Below, piece by piece: positions 17,766-29,150 of a stretch of DNA of 64,000 bases. The stretch lies in contig OX337234.1 of the NCBI GenBank assembly GCA_946965045.2, positions 2,356,001-2,420,000 on the forward strand. Reading direction: 5' to 3'. This stretch comes from Epithemia pelagica. Taxonomy: Eukaryota > Bacillariophyta > Bacillariophyceae > Surirellales > Surirellaceae. Numbering within the stretch: the first letter of the stretch is position 1; each line of letters begins with the position of its first letter. The notes beneath the pieces were generated by a model, which saw only the letters and a program-made list of their open reading frames with translations, had not been told where the DNA came from and did no database searches. A program made the translations under genes and the position numbers.

Positions 17766-20171
17766 TCAACTGAAATTTGGCAACCAACTCAGAATTTTTA
17801 GTTGCCGCTCTCTCAAAGCGTCCTCAACGGCCTCTTGTGGAATGAGATTCTTGAGAATTTGTTTCATAAAGGCAGCATTGAATCCAGCTAAACTTCCGTA
17901 AACGGCATCCTTCCAAAACTTTTGCAAGAACCGATGTCGCGTATCAGGGTTCATTCCTCTACGAATGAAGAGATAGCTGAATCCCCAACAAACAGCTGTC
18001 ACCATCGATTCGTACACTACCGTCCACAATTTTTTGGGAGTTTCGAAGCCAAACAAAAAGATGCGACGGGTGGCAACGGAGCGACTGAGCCACAACATGC
18101 AAGACGCAATAAGACCGGCAAAATCACCACGAGAAACGCACTCAAACAAGGCGTCTTGATCTGCTGCACAATTTTGAACATTCTTCATCTCCTTCTCGAG
18201 CATGACAAGCCATTCAGGAGCTCGAGCTTGAATTTCGGCCGAGATGGCAATCAATGAGAGGAACAAAACAAAGTAATTGGCCAAGACAAAGATCACTTGG
18301 CGCCGACCATGTCGTGGAAACGCGCTCTTCTTGGAGGAAGAACTCTCTTCACGGTCCCGAAGCAACAATTCTGTTATTTGGCGAAGGCGAGCTTCTATGG
18401 GATCTTCCGAATGCAGAACCATTTCATCATCGTCTGTGGACTCTTCGTCATTAGATTTCTTGTCATCTTTTCCACTCTCGTCCTCCTCTTCTTTAGCACT
18501 TGTGCTATTGTCTTTGTTTGTTCCTCTCCTCCGATTCACATGAGACTCATTTTCGGTCGGCCTCAAGGCATCCAATTTTTTGGACAGATGGGCAAGCTGT
18601 TTGGAACTGAGACCACCTTGTTGTCCTGTTTCAGGATGCGGACTCGGAGCGGCCGACGGAGAATCTGGTGGTCGACCAATAGGACTTTCCGTGCCAAAAC
18701 TCTGCTTTGTAGTGTCTCGAGTACTAAAGCGCAATAAAAACTCAGAACCATGTGGAATATATGGGGAGAGGACGATCTCTTCAAAAGGTGGGTCGGAACT
18801 CTCATCCAAAACACGAACATCAATCAACTGGATGTGTTTGGGCAATTTGAGTTTTCGTGTTACGCTTTTTCGTACATGTTCCTGGAGTTCCATGGAGGTC
18901 GTGCCTTCAAACCATGACAACGTGATTACTCCACGATCGATTGGTTTCAAATGTTCTTGCTTGCTTTCTGAAATGGGACTAAGAATTTCTCCACTGCCAA
19001 ACATGAGCCTCGATTTCCGACGAATCGATCTCAGTAGCCCCGGCCGACCTTGATCTTCGTCGTATGTATTGTTTATTCGACTTCCCTCGGAAGAACCCGA
19101 TGCTGGTTCTTCCTCCATTCGGAGGCGGATTTTCCTTCGGCCACATGGAGCGGCTGCTGCTCCACCAACCATCATCACTGTGGGCGGAGCACCAAACGAT
19201 GATCCTCTGACTACGGATGCTTGTGGTTGGCCAAAAGCGGGATTTCCTAGGAAGGAAGAAGAATGTTGTTGTTGTGACTGTTGTTGTTGATGAGGTGATA
19301 GAAGAAAGGAGGGCGGTTGATGAATCATGGCAGGAGCCGGTGGTGTCGAAGGAGCTTCCTCTACGTTGCGCGTTACAAGATGCCCAATGCCCGAATTTGG
19401 AGCCAAAGCAATGGAGGAAGGAAGAGGGTGTTCTGATGAAACAATACGAGGATCAGCTGGAGCATCAATAGCCATGTTTGATGCTTCCATCGGTAGATTT
19501 ACAAGCGGAATATTTTCAGCATGATCGGGTGTCAAAGACAATTCATTCCCATCTGATTGGGGCAAAGGAGACTGTATTCCGGATGATTCATCTATTGTTT
19601 CCTGATGAGCTTGATTTTGTTCCTCTGTCTGCAACATGGTCGTTGGTTCGGGAACTTCTGCAGTCTCGTCCTGGACGTCAATCATTATTTCTTGGCTGGC
19701 ATCAACAGGCATGGTGCGCACGTGTGACGAAAGAACCGCATGCAAGACGCGGCCTTCAATCCGATTTTCGTCTTCGGTCATGAGAACGTCTCGGGTGCCT
19801 CGATCGTCCAGGTCGTCCAAATCTTCTCGGTCCTCTTCGTAATCCACCACAGAAGGAGGTGGATCGGGCTTGGTCGCCTCTGACATGTTGCTGAGAGAGT
19901 ATCTTCGAATCAGGAGAGGCTTATCGTCGTTGTTGCTATGATTTTCATTTTCGCCCATTGCCTGTTGAGCGGTGATAGTCTTAGCTTTGTCACCATGCTC
20001 TTCTTCCCCGTCATGTTGAGACAAGACTACATTGTTCATGGTTCCTTCTTCTTGTTGATTTGCTGGTGCGGCCGCAGACGCTGTTGGATCCTCCACATCG
20101 TTGGGCTCTTCCACATCCGACAAGGCTAGTGGTGGTGACCCTCCATCTTCTTGCGATTTCGGACCCTCCAT
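17766..20171 (-). CDS. Large acidic protein with C-terminal membrane domain, family not recognised
   Basis: An 801-residue protein when started at ATG 20171 (ACAATGGAG); the frame is open to an earlier ATG at 20546, but that extension looks like chance sequence. The N-terminal 350 residues are acidic and disordered. A compact domain near residues 420-500 begins GVITLSWFEGTTSMELQEHV and contains LPKHIQLIDVRVLDE; its spacing recalls a ubiquitin-like or PB1-type beta-grasp fold, but I cannot assign it. After a charged linker come three hydrophobic segments near the C-terminus (VIFVLANYFVLFLSLIAISA, a segment around GLIASCMLWL, and ESMVTAVCWGFSYLFI), then a short amphipathic tail. It is probably a tail-anchored membrane protein of an internal membrane. 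Confidence in function is low. Confidence 0.72.
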   Translation of the reverse strand: MEGPKSQEDGGSPPLALSDVEEPNDVEDPTASAAAPANQQEEGTMNNVVLSQHDGEEEHGDKAKTITAQQAMGENENHSNNDDKPLLIRRYSLSNMSEATKPDPPPSVVDYEEDREDLDDLDDRGTRDVLMTEDENRIEGRVLHAVLSSHVRTMPVDASQEIMIDVQDETAEVPEPTTMLQTEEQNQAHQETIDESSGIQSPLPQSDGNELSLTPDHAENIPLVNLPMEASNMAIDAPADPRIVSSEHPLPSSIALAPNSGIGHLVTRNVEEAPSTPPAPAMIHQPPSFLLSPHQQQQSQQQHSSSFLGNPAFGQPQASVVRGSSFGAPPTVMMVGGAAAAPCGRRKIRLRMEEEPASGSSEGSRINNTYDEDQGRPGLLRSIRRKSRLMFGSGEILSPISESKQEHLKPIDRGVITLSWFEGTTSMELQEHVRKSVTRKLKLPKHIQLIDVRVLDESSDPPFEEIVLSPYIPHGSEFLLRFSTRDTTKQSFGTESPIGRPPDSPSAAPSPHPETGQQGGLSSKQLAHLSKKLDALRPTENESHVNRRRGTNKDNSTSAKEEEDESGKDDKKSNDEESTDDDEMVLHSEDPIEARLRQITELLLRDREESSSSKKSAFPRHGRRQVIFVLANYFVLFLSLIAISAEIQARAPEWLVMLEKEMKNVQNCAADQDALFECVSRGDFAGLIASCMLWLSRSVATRRIFLFGFETPKKLWTVVYESMVTAVCWGFSYLFIRRGMNPDTRHRFLQKFWKDAVYGSLAGFNAAFMKQILKNLIPQEAVEDALRERQLKILSWLPNFS

Positions 20172-20678
20172 TGTACATGGGATTGTAACTTCTGTTGGAA
20201 TAGAGAAATGCAGCGTTTCTTCTTGGTTTCTTGAACTTTTGACTTTTGATGGAAGAACACGGCTACCCAGCGGAATCACCCTTCCCCCAAGCCTGCTTGC
20301 CGTCAGACACACCACGAAACACAAGCGAACGCAATCGCCAGGTGTCGTCTGATGGTTTTTCTGCAGACAGACGCCAACTACCATGGTGGTGCGTCGTTCG
20401 GTTCGTGTTGTGCGCCGGCCTCCTTCCAAAAATTTCGACAACTCGCTTCCACGTGTTGACGGTTCAATGATTCCAAGATACGGATGCGAGTCGCGGGCCC
20501 GCCATAGGCCATAGTAAAACATCAAGACCAAAATATATGCCCACATATACTTGTAAAGAGTTCGAGGTTTCTACTCCTAAGGTTTTAAGAGTGTACTCGT
20601 ATTGTTAGAGTTCCTAGAGAGATGAAAAAAATGAGCCGACGATGACGGATGTAACACAACGGTTCGTTCAAGACAAAT
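20172..20678. other. Divergent intergenic region
   Basis: About 507 bp between divergent genes. An in-frame upstream ATG for the minus-strand gene lies at 20546. No other feature was supported. Confidence 0.5.
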
Positions 20679-21749
20679 ATGACGCAAAAGCACGACGACA
20701 GCAAGAAGTCCAGTGATGAAAATGAAGGGCTTGAAGAACATGGAACTTCTTCAGTCGATCATCTTCCTAGTGGACACCTGCTTGCCTCCTATGAGATTGA
20801 AAGGTTCCTTTACTACTGGTTCGAACCTCCCAAGCAACAACATCAGGGCAATGTGAGTTGCATGTCGGAAAAACCTACTATGAATAACATGGCAGTCTCG
20901 ATCAAGAGTGCTACCGCTACAAGGGGAGGTAATATTGTCTCGGGTGACTTCGATGCAACTGGAATAATGATTTGGCCAGCCACACACTTGCTTTGTCAAC
21001 ACTTGGCTCAAGACGCACATGAAACAGAAGGAGGAGTCTTGGGTGTTCGACAAAGGACGGTTCTCGAGCTTGGGTGTGGATGTGGACTTGTCGGTGTGGT
21101 TGCCATGGCGACAAGTGCCACACAATCTCCTTCGTTATGGGTGGCGACTGACATGGATGTTAGTGCACTCCAACTAAGCCAAGAGAACTTTGCACTAAAT
21201 GGAATCTCAAATAGTGGGTTGATGGCATCGATCGAAACGACCTCCGGACATCGTCAAGGCTTGTTCGCAAGGCGTTTAGAATGGGGGAATCAAGAGGACA
21301 TGAACAATATTCAATCTGACTTGGGGCTTGATCGATTTGACTGTATCGTTGGTGCGGATATTGTCTACCCGAATACCTGCGGAAAGGCACTCACGGATTT
21401 ATTTCAGACTGTTGATCGGTTCTTGTCAAAACAGGACGGCAGCAAGTTTTACTTATCATTTGCATCAAGAGACGGTCCGAGAACGCCTTGTCGATTGCTA
21501 GAAGCTGCAGGAGACGCCGGGTTTGCCATCTCGTCCTCTAGCCAAACCTTGGACCCTGATATTGTTCAACGTCTCCCTCCCCTTTTGGACAGCAAACTGT
21601 TGGTCATTCAGCGGTCGGAAAACGCAGAGGAGGAAAATCGAGCTTTGGGACGAGACTATTGTACAGTTTTCCCCGGGTTGCGAGCCTCAATGGCTCGACT
21701 CGAAGAGCCGTCAAGTGAAGAAGAATGGGATGCCCCGTTTGGTGACTGA
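20679..21749 (+). CDS. METTL21-like protein methyltransferase (methyltransferase family 16)
   Basis: A 356-residue SAM-dependent methyltransferase. The order of motifs fits family 16: GIMIWPATHLLCQHL (the W-P-A entry motif), motif I VLELGCGCGLVGVVA (about residues 128-142), the acidic SAM-binding end of strand 2 (ATDMDVSALQL), and DCIVGADIVYP in the place of the D/E-XX-Y motif of lysine methyltransferases. Members methylate lysines of chaperones, elongation factors and similar proteins in the cytosol; the substrate here is unknown. N-terminal 60 residues are hydrophilic. Start is the first ATG after the divergent spacer. Confidence 0.85.
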   Translation: MTQKHDDSKKSSDENEGLEEHGTSSVDHLPSGHLLASYEIERFLYYWFEPPKQQHQGNVSCMSEKPTMNNMAVSIKSATATRGGNIVSGDFDATGIMIWPATHLLCQHLAQDAHETEGGVLGVRQRTVLELGCGCGLVGVVAMATSATQSPSLWVATDMDVSALQLSQENFALNGISNSGLMASIETTSGHRQGLFARRLEWGNQEDMNNIQSDLGLDRFDCIVGADIVYPNTCGKALTDLFQTVDRFLSKQDGSKFYLSFASRDGPRTPCRLLEAAGDAGFAISSSSQTLDPDIVQRLPPLLDSKLLVIQRSENAEEENRALGRDYCTVFPGLRASMARLEEPSSEEEWDAPFGD

Positions 21750-22285
21750 CGTTGACTCAAACATTTTGGCGATTGGCGGGCCTCGACTTTTATGAAATGA
21801 GTATCTCGGGACTAGAAATGTAATCCTTTTCGATCGGATGAGAACTTGTACGTTCTGGGACAAACTGCGCTGCAACCGTCATCAAGGTTCATTGTGCGTC
21901 GCCATGCAAAACTTTGAAGCAGCTCGCACTATTGAGCAACGTCTTTTACATTACATTCTAGTGAGTAGAAGTAGGATGATTTAAATGAACCACATGATGA
22001 CTGCAGGTTCCTGCTACTGGTTTCGTGAAGACGAATCATCAGGAGATCGACTGGATGATTAAAGTAATGTGAAGTTTTGTTCAAAGATCTTCCTTATGAC
22101 TCGTGAAAAAGAAAAGTATGGGCTTCTTAAGGTGTGACAACGCGCCCCACAGAGAAAACAAACCGACCTCATCCAAAAATTAAGGCGATTGACTCCGCCT
22201 AACTTCGAGCTCTCTCCGGGAGAAACCGATTTTGCTCTTTGCTTCACAACAATCAAACTATAGGGTCACCAATGGGCTTGTCACA
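21750..22285. other. Intergenic region, nothing recognised
   Basis: A 536 bp spacer. It contains TTACATTACATTCTAGTGAG near 21947 and no supported gene; the 3' part is the promoter and leader of the MYB gene. Confidence 0.55.
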
Positions 22286-24206
22286 ATGATAAAGAACCCA
22301 AGTCCGTTTAACTCCCACGTATCTGTTCGTGGTGAAGATAGAGAAAAGTCTGACACGATAGCAACGGGAACAGACGGTGGGAGTCAAACCATCGTGCCAC
22401 GTGCTCCCACGGTAAAAGAGTCAACCCCACCACCATCGTCACAAAAGGAAGATACCGAAACGAACATAACACCCTTCAGCACCAGCGCGAAGTCAATTGA
22501 CATTGAGAGCCTTGTTTCATCACTTTTACGACTATACCCCGAACAGTTCTTCGATGACAGCGGGTTGGCTCTGGGTCACTGCATCAGTCCTTCTTGCCAT
22601 GGAGGAAGTCGAGATATTCCTCGTTTAGAAACGTTAGCCACACAGGACACGAAAAGGGCATCATGTGGTATGACAGACGTTAGAAAAGAAGCCGGGCCCG
22701 TCGGTACCATCCGACCTGATCGCTCATACTTGGACTTGCAAAGACAACTGGACTTTGGACACTACAAAATTGATCCAAGCGAAGCGGCTGACCCGTTTCA
22801 GAGCCCCGAAACACGAAAACGAGCGAGTTTCAAGGTCGATTCCCAAAGACAAAGCAGTGCTGGGCCCTTGAAGAAGAGACCCAAACGTCCCTCTCCTGGC
22901 ATTGAAGTAGCGCCGTTGACCACTGAGATCACTGGGCAAGAACAGCAAGCCCCCACTTCGTCGATAGTTGATTCCTTGTGCACTTTAGCAATGGACCACC
23001 ATTCGTTCTTGTGGCAAGAGACTGGTTTGGAAATGCATCCCCTCAGTCCAGGTCAACATGCCTTGATGGAATTGCCCTCGCGAGGGGCACGAGAAGAGCA
23101 AAGAATGGAGCACGCACTTTATCCCTCACCTTCATTCACGGGACATTTAGGAAAGTCAAAAGATGAGCCAGACACCATGCTATTTGAACAAAAGAAACCC
23201 GAGCAAGGAGACGTGAGTGTTCATCAGTTCGCAGCAAAAGAAAAAGTAAAGGACTTACGAAGGACAGAGCTCGACCTCTTCGACGACATTCACAGAGGGA
23301 ATGTGAACTTATTCCTAGATCAATATTTCACTATCGGAGATGGTACAGCTTCTGCTAACGATCCTGTAAAACAAGAGCAGAACACTACGGATCAGTTGGA
23401 TGTTTGTCAACCAGTCACTGTCAAAAGGTCCGTAAACATGGACGAGACCAAAATTCCTGACACTGTAACCGAAGAACCTGTCCCTCTCCCTTTCACACGT
23501 TGGTCTCCAACTGAAGACGCCCTTCTCGCATATGCCGTTCAGCAAGAAGGTGGACCCCCAATCAGCTGGACATTGATTTCACGAAAATATTTTCAAGGAA
23601 GGAGAAATGTCAACCAATGCAAGGGAAGATGGAAAAACGTAAGTGGATAGACATGTTGTCCAACGGGGCGGTTAATCATCACTGACCTTCGATATCTGCG
23701 TTCACTTGTTACAGCACCTTCATCCTGAATTGAGCAGAAGCCCATGGACAAAAGAAGAGGACGATCTCATCGTTTACTACCACAATCTCGGATACAATTG
23801 GTCACAAATCGCAGACAAGCTTCCCGGCCGTTTCTCGGAGCATGTCCGAGATAGATTTACCAACTTTGTTGATCCCAGTTTGAAAAAGGCACATTGGACT
23901 GAAGAAGAGCGACGAATCCTCCTAGAGGCCCAGCAAAGAATGGGAAACAAGTGGACAGCCATTGCGAAGTTGTTACCAGGAAGATCCCAAAGTATGGTAA
24001 AGAACTTTTGGTATAATTCTCAGCTGACTAAGAAACGGCAGAAGAGCGCGAGTGGGCTGACTGACCGACCGAATCAAGAGCTGGAAGATTCGGAAGAACC
24101 AAAGAAAAAGAAAGCTGGAAAGCCGGCAATGGGCGGACACAGCAACACGAGACAAGGGACTCATCATCGAACAAAATGTGAAAACTTCTTCCATACGGAT
24201 ACCTAA
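22286..24206 (+). CDS. Three-repeat MYB DNA-binding protein, two exons
   Basis: Exons 22286-23638 and 23715-24206 with one 76 bp GT-AG intron (GTAAGT...TTACAG) give 614 residues. The intron falls at the end of the first MYB repeat; joining restores KGRWKN-HLHPELSRSPW. Repeat 1 begins RWSPTEDALLAYAV (near residue 405), repeat 2 SPWTKEEDDLIVYYHN, repeat 3 AHWTEEERRILLEAQ, each with the tryptophan spacing of the helix-turn-helix. The third repeat ends WTAIAKLLPGRSQSMVKNFW. A basic tail follows (KKRQKS, PKKKKAGKP). The first 400 residues are disordered. Role inferred: nuclear transcription factor of the R1R2R3 class. Start is the first ATG in frame. Confidence 0.9.
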
Positions 24207-24585
24207 GTTTCCGAAAGGTCTGTCCCAAGGCGCAGACTTAAAAGGAGAACCAGATCGACGACTGGAGGGGCGGCGATACGACGAAGGAAGAAGGAAGATG
24301 GGTTGGAGTTTGCAAGCATAATGGAGCTCCATCTTTGACTGTAACAAATTGATATCTGGCCATTTAATCCATCGGTTGAGGACCAGTCAAGTCGTATTGC
24401 TCGTCTAACAGACTAATCCACAAAAGTTGAAACTATTGCATTGTCTTGATTCGGGAAACTGAAGAGTCCCATCGACCCATACGAATACAAGCTCCTCTAG
24501 AGAGAGTGGATACGGAGTCGGTAGTGTCTGTCTGCTAACATTAGAGGTGAATGATGTCACGAAACTTTTGCGCGGCCCATCCTCA
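24207..24585. other. Intergenic region with a possible upstream splice acceptor
   Basis: No gene. CTAACATTAG at 24536-24545 looks like a branch point plus acceptor in front of the next coding frame, so an unseen 5' exon or leader intron is possible. Confidence 0.4.
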
Positions 24586-26125
24586 ATGGGAAGTTCATGC
24601 ACATCATCCGCGACTGGTGAGCTCCTCCCAGTTCCCACCTCCATCTCCATCATATCCGTACCTAGTTTGTTGACTGAAGGTAAAACGAACATGGTGGTCA
24701 CCTTAACCCCACTTCCTGGTTCATTCATAGCCGCAATATCTGAGATGAGATGGCCGTTGGGGCAGGAGTCGACTCCACCTCCACCCCTCTACTTTGAGTC
24801 GCTCGAAACCTTGAAAAGTCGTCGAAGTGATGAGACTGCTAAATTCGACTTTATGAAGGATATTGCGGGAACTATCGAGACACTTTTCCCTCATGGTGAA
24901 ACTGATTCCGATCAGCGCCATTTTGGGCTTATATCTGTGGCGTTGATTCTTTTAGGGCATGGACTTACTGACGAATGCCACAATCTAATAACTCCGTTAT
25001 CATGGCCAGATGACATTCACTTTGCCTACGGCCCATCCGTCTATTCACAAGTTTCCCCAAGTGCGAAAAGCTTTGCTTCATATGTGCATTGCCTGGTGTA
25101 AGTCTCGTGCCTGATTTCTTGATACAGATCCTTGTTTCACAGTTTCTTACTTTGCGTTTACTCTCATCTATAGACATCGAAAGGAGGCGTTCAATGTCGG
25201 AGAATTTGGAATGATGGGGTTCCAGAATGGAAATTACTGGTCTAGTGCAGTCGCTCGTACACCAGGTTCTGACGAGCATATTCCACACTCGACGCTGTTG
25301 CAAGAGGTCAATCGCATTGCCAACAGGGCTGACTTTACAAATTGCAAATCAGTGCATGATTGGTGTGATCGTCACCAAATATCCGATCAAGGAACTGTTT
25401 TATTTGAATCTAGGGGGGTTCATGAACTTTGTGCAACGGTCATCCGTCAACAGCAACAACAATCTACCGATTACAATGAAGAAAGAGAAGCTTTGACGGC
25501 GTTCGCCGAACAAGTTGTGGAAACTGAAATGCGCATACTGCTCTTAAGTGCACTGACAAAAGCCGGGTTTTCAGTTGCGGATCTATCCGAGCCTATGGAA
25601 CAACCAACCTTGATTCCACGCGATCCGCCCATTTCCCAACAAACGGTTGACGAATACGAGGCCATTTCGGCTTCCCGTAAGGTTTCATCTGCCCATCTCG
25701 CTGGTTTTCGTGACCTTGGTAGTATTACTATTCGAAGAGTTGCTTCGATAAGCGAAGTTAGTTCCAGCGCCGAAAATGTTGCTCATGCTTACTCAGTAGC
25801 TGCTGGGGTTGCTAGCAGGCTGCTCGAAAGCGCAGGTGTCGAAGAATGTGAAAACGCAGAGCAAGGATCAATTCAAATTCTGTTGAGGTCAGCCACTGAT
25901 GGACACGTAGATATTGGTGATACAACGTACCTTGGCCCTGGGGATCTGTATGCATGCACAAATCCGCAAATACATCCTTTGTCTTGCCAGTCTGGTGTGG
26001 AATGTTTTTTCTTCAAATCAGCTCTAAAGGACAATCCCGAAGCAGTTTTTGTTGATCCGTTGCATGGATCAAGAGGAGAGACTCCCACAACAGTTATCCA
26101 ATGGAGCAAAGGGACTGCCTTCTGA
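24586..26125 (+). CDS. Two-exon protein of unknown function
   Basis: Exons 24586-25097 and 25174-26125 with a 76 bp intron (GTAAGT...TATAG) give 487 residues in one frame; splicing joins HCLV to HRKEAFNVGEF. The protein is soluble-looking, without signal peptide or membrane segment. Exon 1 has a compact stretch (FGLISVALILLGHGLTDECHN) followed by ITPLSWPDDIHFAYGPSVYS. Exon 2 holds an acidic helical part (YNEEREALTAFAEQVVETEM) and a C-terminal piece with FFKSALKDNPEAVFVDPLHG. I recognise no family. The open frame extends upstream to 24547 without ATG, after a plausible acceptor at 24545, so the true N-terminus may lie in an additional exon. Confidence 0.65.
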
Positions 26126-26715
26126 TCGACGACTATGATCGCACAGTTACAATGGGCTACTCCTTCCTCTACCTTATTTTCGGGCTAGTTTTCGGTCTCT
26201 AAATTGACCTTTATCTTGAGTCAAGACACGATGCGCGTTCCATGCCATGGCAACGGGGATAGATGTCAGCTGAGTGCGATCAAAGCCTTTTGCATGTGGG
26301 TCCGTGACTTCCTTGTCAATTGTCAATAGTTTCAATCGTCTTCGCCCCAGATAAAACTGCTGTGGGGTAACCTTACTGTAGCCATTTGCCATATTGTAGA
26401 CTTGGTCTGTACGTCTCTCTTTATTTAGCGCGCTAGGTTTTGGGTCATCCTTGATGAAAGCGAAAATATCCAGCAACTCCTACGATGAACTCTTAGAATA
26501 TGTAGAATATGCATGCCTTTACCACGATAGGTTGTAATTCCTAGATGTAAGATTTTTCGGCGAAGATCTTGAAGGCCATTGATCCGGACGATGTTTTCTT
26601 TTGATAAAAATAAAAAAAGGTATCATCACCGTGCCCTTTTGTATTAGGGAGTAGCAGCTTTGATTAGAGACAGAGAGCCTCATTTTGCACGAAGTGACGC
26701 GTGTGAGAAACAACA
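26126..26715. other. Intergenic region, no supported gene
   Basis: 590 bp. A 100-residue frame on the minus strand (26174-26476) has no recognisable content and I do not call it. The region ends in the promoter of the first member of the plastid-protein cluster. Confidence 0.5.
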
Positions 26716-27867
26716 ATGGTCGCTGGACGTTTGACATTGATTCTGTTGGCCGTCGTGGCACTCCTTCAGATCCCAAACTCCGAATCCTTTGCGACTAGGA
26801 ATCTGGACCTTCGTCTGGAGCGTTTGGAGGGTGGGCCAAGTATTCTGTCGTTGCCGATCGAGAAACAGGCCCTGGGGAATCTCAGGAGGAGCAAGTGGAA
26901 CAATTTGAACTTTTTGAAGGGATTTCGAGAGAAGTCGCGTACCTCCGTCGACTTTCAGGAACATCATGACGAGAGGCGCTTGCGTTGGCGCCGAGTGCTT
27001 ACAGTTTTCCACCAGACTTTGATGTCGTTGTTAAAAAGCCGAGTTGCGCGTCTCTTTGCCTGCTGGATGGTTGTTATGGTAGGTCAGTTCTCTCTTGCCC
27101 TCTCTCCGGCCACGGCTACAACCACATCTTCTGTGGGCATGTTGATGCAGACTACGGGTGGACCGGCACTTTCCACTGGCACATCGACGGCTGCCAAAAT
27201 GACCGTTGCAACAGCCACCAGGGCACTCCGTTCACTCAATCTTCCAGCTGCAGCGGGAGTTGTTGCCGTGGCCGTTCTCGGTGGTGGCTTGGTCGGAAAG
27301 AAGTTTGTCCCTGCGGAGGAGGTGAAAGAGGACGGAAATGTGCTGCAATTGACACGCCAAACAAAAGAAGAGGAACAAGAGGAGGGCAATGTTCTTCAAC
27401 TGACTCGTCAAACTAAAAGTGCTCATGAGGTAGAACGGGAAAGGGAGCAGGAAATTCGGCGCAAAGAACTTGAAATTCGAAGGAAGGAAGAAGCCGAAAT
27501 GCGAAAAAACAAAGAAGCTGGAGAGCGGCTGTTGCAACAGACTTTGTCACGATACGAAGCTCCCGTCGCCGTCGCCCCACCAGTTGTTGAGGAAGAGGTC
27601 ACGGTCGCAGTCGAAGAAGAGGTGGTTGTTGAAGTGGAGGAGGAAGTGATTCCCATTGTCACTGCCCCCGAACCTGGTTTGATTGAAGAAGAAGTAGTGG
27701 AGGTAGTTTTGCAAGAACCGGTGGTTGATGATAATGTTGCTGTTGTGGCTTCCTCTGTTTCGTTGGATCCAGAACTAGACCAAAAGCGAAAAGAACTAGT
27801 GGAGACTATGGTGGGCTTTGTGGGTATGATCATTACGGTAATTTCCGTGTTTGGGTATTACGGATAA
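26716..27867 (+). CDS. Member A of a four-gene family: predicted plastid/thylakoid membrane protein
   Basis: A 383-residue protein with three N-terminal hydrophobic segments. Residues 1-24 are a signal peptide ending NSES, followed by FATR (plastid entry motif). Residues 110-134 are a second hydrophobic stretch preceded by arginines and ending PATA, an AxA cleavage site as in thylakoid signals. Directly after it comes TTTSSVGMLMQTTG, a motif shared with members C and D. A third Ala/Gly/Val-rich segment (AAAGVVAVAVLGGGLVGKKF) follows near residue 175. Then GNVLQLTRQTK occurs twice, a highly charged helix of Glu/Arg, a Val/Glu-rich stretch, and a final membrane-like segment (MVGFVGMIITVISVFGYYG) at the C-terminus. 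No enzyme motif. Targeting is inference; family is unknown to me. Confidence 0.72.
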   Translation: MVAGRLTLILLAVVALLQIPNSESFATRNLDLRLERLEGGPSILSLPIEKQALGNLRRSKWNNLNFLKGFREKSRTSVDFQEHHDERRLRWRRVLTVFHQTLMSLLKSRVARLFACWMVVMVGQFSLALSPATATTTSSVGMLMQTTGGPALSTGTSTAAKMTVATATRALRSLNLPAAAGVVAVAVLGGGLVGKKFVPAEEVKEDGNVLQLTRQTKEEEQEEGNVLQLTRQTKSAHEVEREREQEIRRKELEIRRKEEAEMRKNKEAGERLLQQTLSRYEAPVAVAPPVVEEEVTVAVEEEVVVEVEEEVIPIVTAPEPGLIEEEVVEVVLQEPVVDDNVAVVASSVSLDPELDQKRKELVETMVGFVGMIITVISVFGYYG

Positions 27868-28187
27868 AGTACTCGAGAGTGATAAAGTACTCAAGGGTGC
27901 TTCTTTGCTTGGTACGATGACCACGATGTACGAATTACCAATACATCGATCGTACCACCATGTTAACTGTTAAAAACGTATATCATTGTCTGGTCATGAG
28001 CTGCCCTGTGATTCGTCTCTTTTGATTGTATGGCGGAGTATCAAGTACTGGAGCACGAAATCCACATGACTTCATGTATCACAGTCTTTTTCCTGCGAAG
28101 ATTGGCCCTCACAAAGGCTGCTTCTTCAAGCTGTGATGCCGCAGCATCACCACAAGGAATGTGAAGGAGCACAGTAAGGCGCAAACG
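27868..28187. other. Convergent spacer
   Basis: 320 bp between convergent genes. GATAAAGTACTCGAGAG is followed by a close copy, GATAAAGTACTCAAGGG, at 27865-27898. No gene. Confidence 0.5.
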
Positions 28188-28766
28188 TTATCGTGATATT
28201 GGCGTCGCAATGCCCAGTCGGGGAATTTCAATGGCCGGACAGCGATTCATGACCACATCCAGACCGGCAGCTTGTGCCTTTGCCCCTCCTTCTTCGTGAA
28301 TGACTCCAAGTTGAAGCCACACACTTTTGGCATTCACTGCGATAGCCTCGTCAATGACTGCCCCTGCTTGTGCACTATTGCGAAAGACATCCACCATGTC
28401 GATACAAGTCTCCGTGGGAATGTCCGACAAGGAAGCGACAACTGTTTGACCGTACAGGGTTTGTCCCGCCAAACCTGGATTCACCGGTATGACGTTGTAA
28501 CCCTGATCCAACAAATACTTCAACACCTCGTTGGAAGGACGTTCCACTTTGGCAGAAGCTCCCACAAGAGCAATGGTTTGACTGGTGGAGAGTATCTTTC
28601 GAACAGTATCGTCCGAATTGGTGAATTGCTCCGAAGTAGTGGCTTTGGATCTTGTCGTCACCATCATAAAAGGAAGCGTAGATGAGGAACTTGCTTGGTT
28701 TGTCGCTGCTGGAGAGGAAAGACGCAAGGTCCAATGCCAAAGCCTTTGAAACGCAAACACGCCCAT
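28188..28766 (-). CDS. CoA-binding-domain protein (YccU/CoA_binding_2 family)
   Basis: A 192-residue protein. From residue 57 it is a Rossmann-like CoA-binding domain: [68 protein letters not shown], and the closing [13 protein letters not shown]. It matches the small stand-alone bacterial/eukaryotic family, whose enzyme function is not established. The first 35 residues ([20 protein letters not shown]...) are basic and amphipathic with no acidic residue, as in a mitochondrial presequence. A second ATG at residue 34 (MMVTTRSK) could give a cytosolic form. It lies inside the four-gene cluster but is unrelated in sequence. Confidence 0.9.
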   Translation of the reverse strand: MGVFAFQRLWHWTLRLSSPAATNQASSSSTLPFMMVTTRSKATTSEQFTNSDDTVRKILSTSQTIALVGASAKVERPSNEVLKYLLDQGYNVIPVNPGLAGQTLYGQTVVASLSDIPTETCIDMVDVFRNSAQAGAVIDEAIAVNAKSVWLQLGVIHEEGGAKAQAAGLDVVMNRCPAIEIPRLGIATPISR

Positions 28767-29150
28767 TTTTGTGTGGGATTGAGATTGGGATTAGTTTCCT
28801 TTTCCTGCGGCCGCTTGCATCCATCCACGTGGAACACAAGCAACTCTCTATCATTCAGACTTATTTTTCCGTTAACATTATTTAAATTCAATTTATTTAC
28901 GTTCGCTTGGGAGTAACGAGTTTCAAAGATACGCATTCGATTTTGATGGCACGCATCGGATGGATATCCATTCGCCGAGGCAACGGCTGTAATAGAAGAG
29001 AGTCGACGGCAAGAGGTTTCACCGTCTAACCATCTTGATTGCTTCCACACATACAACAAGAATCAATATCGTTGACTTGCTTCAGCGAATAGTTTTCAAG
29101 TTTCCCTCATTATTCGCCGGAAGCAAGACTGCACAACAGATTCCTGCGCC
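28767..29150. promoter_or_regulatory. Divergent promoter region
   Basis: A 384 bp spacer between the divergent CoA-binding gene and cluster member B, with an AT-rich core near 28860-28900. No specific element identified. Confidence 0.4.

Noticed and set aside
26174-26476. Minus-strand 100-residue frame in the spacer
   Set aside because: No motif, targeting signal or codon-level support; could be chance.
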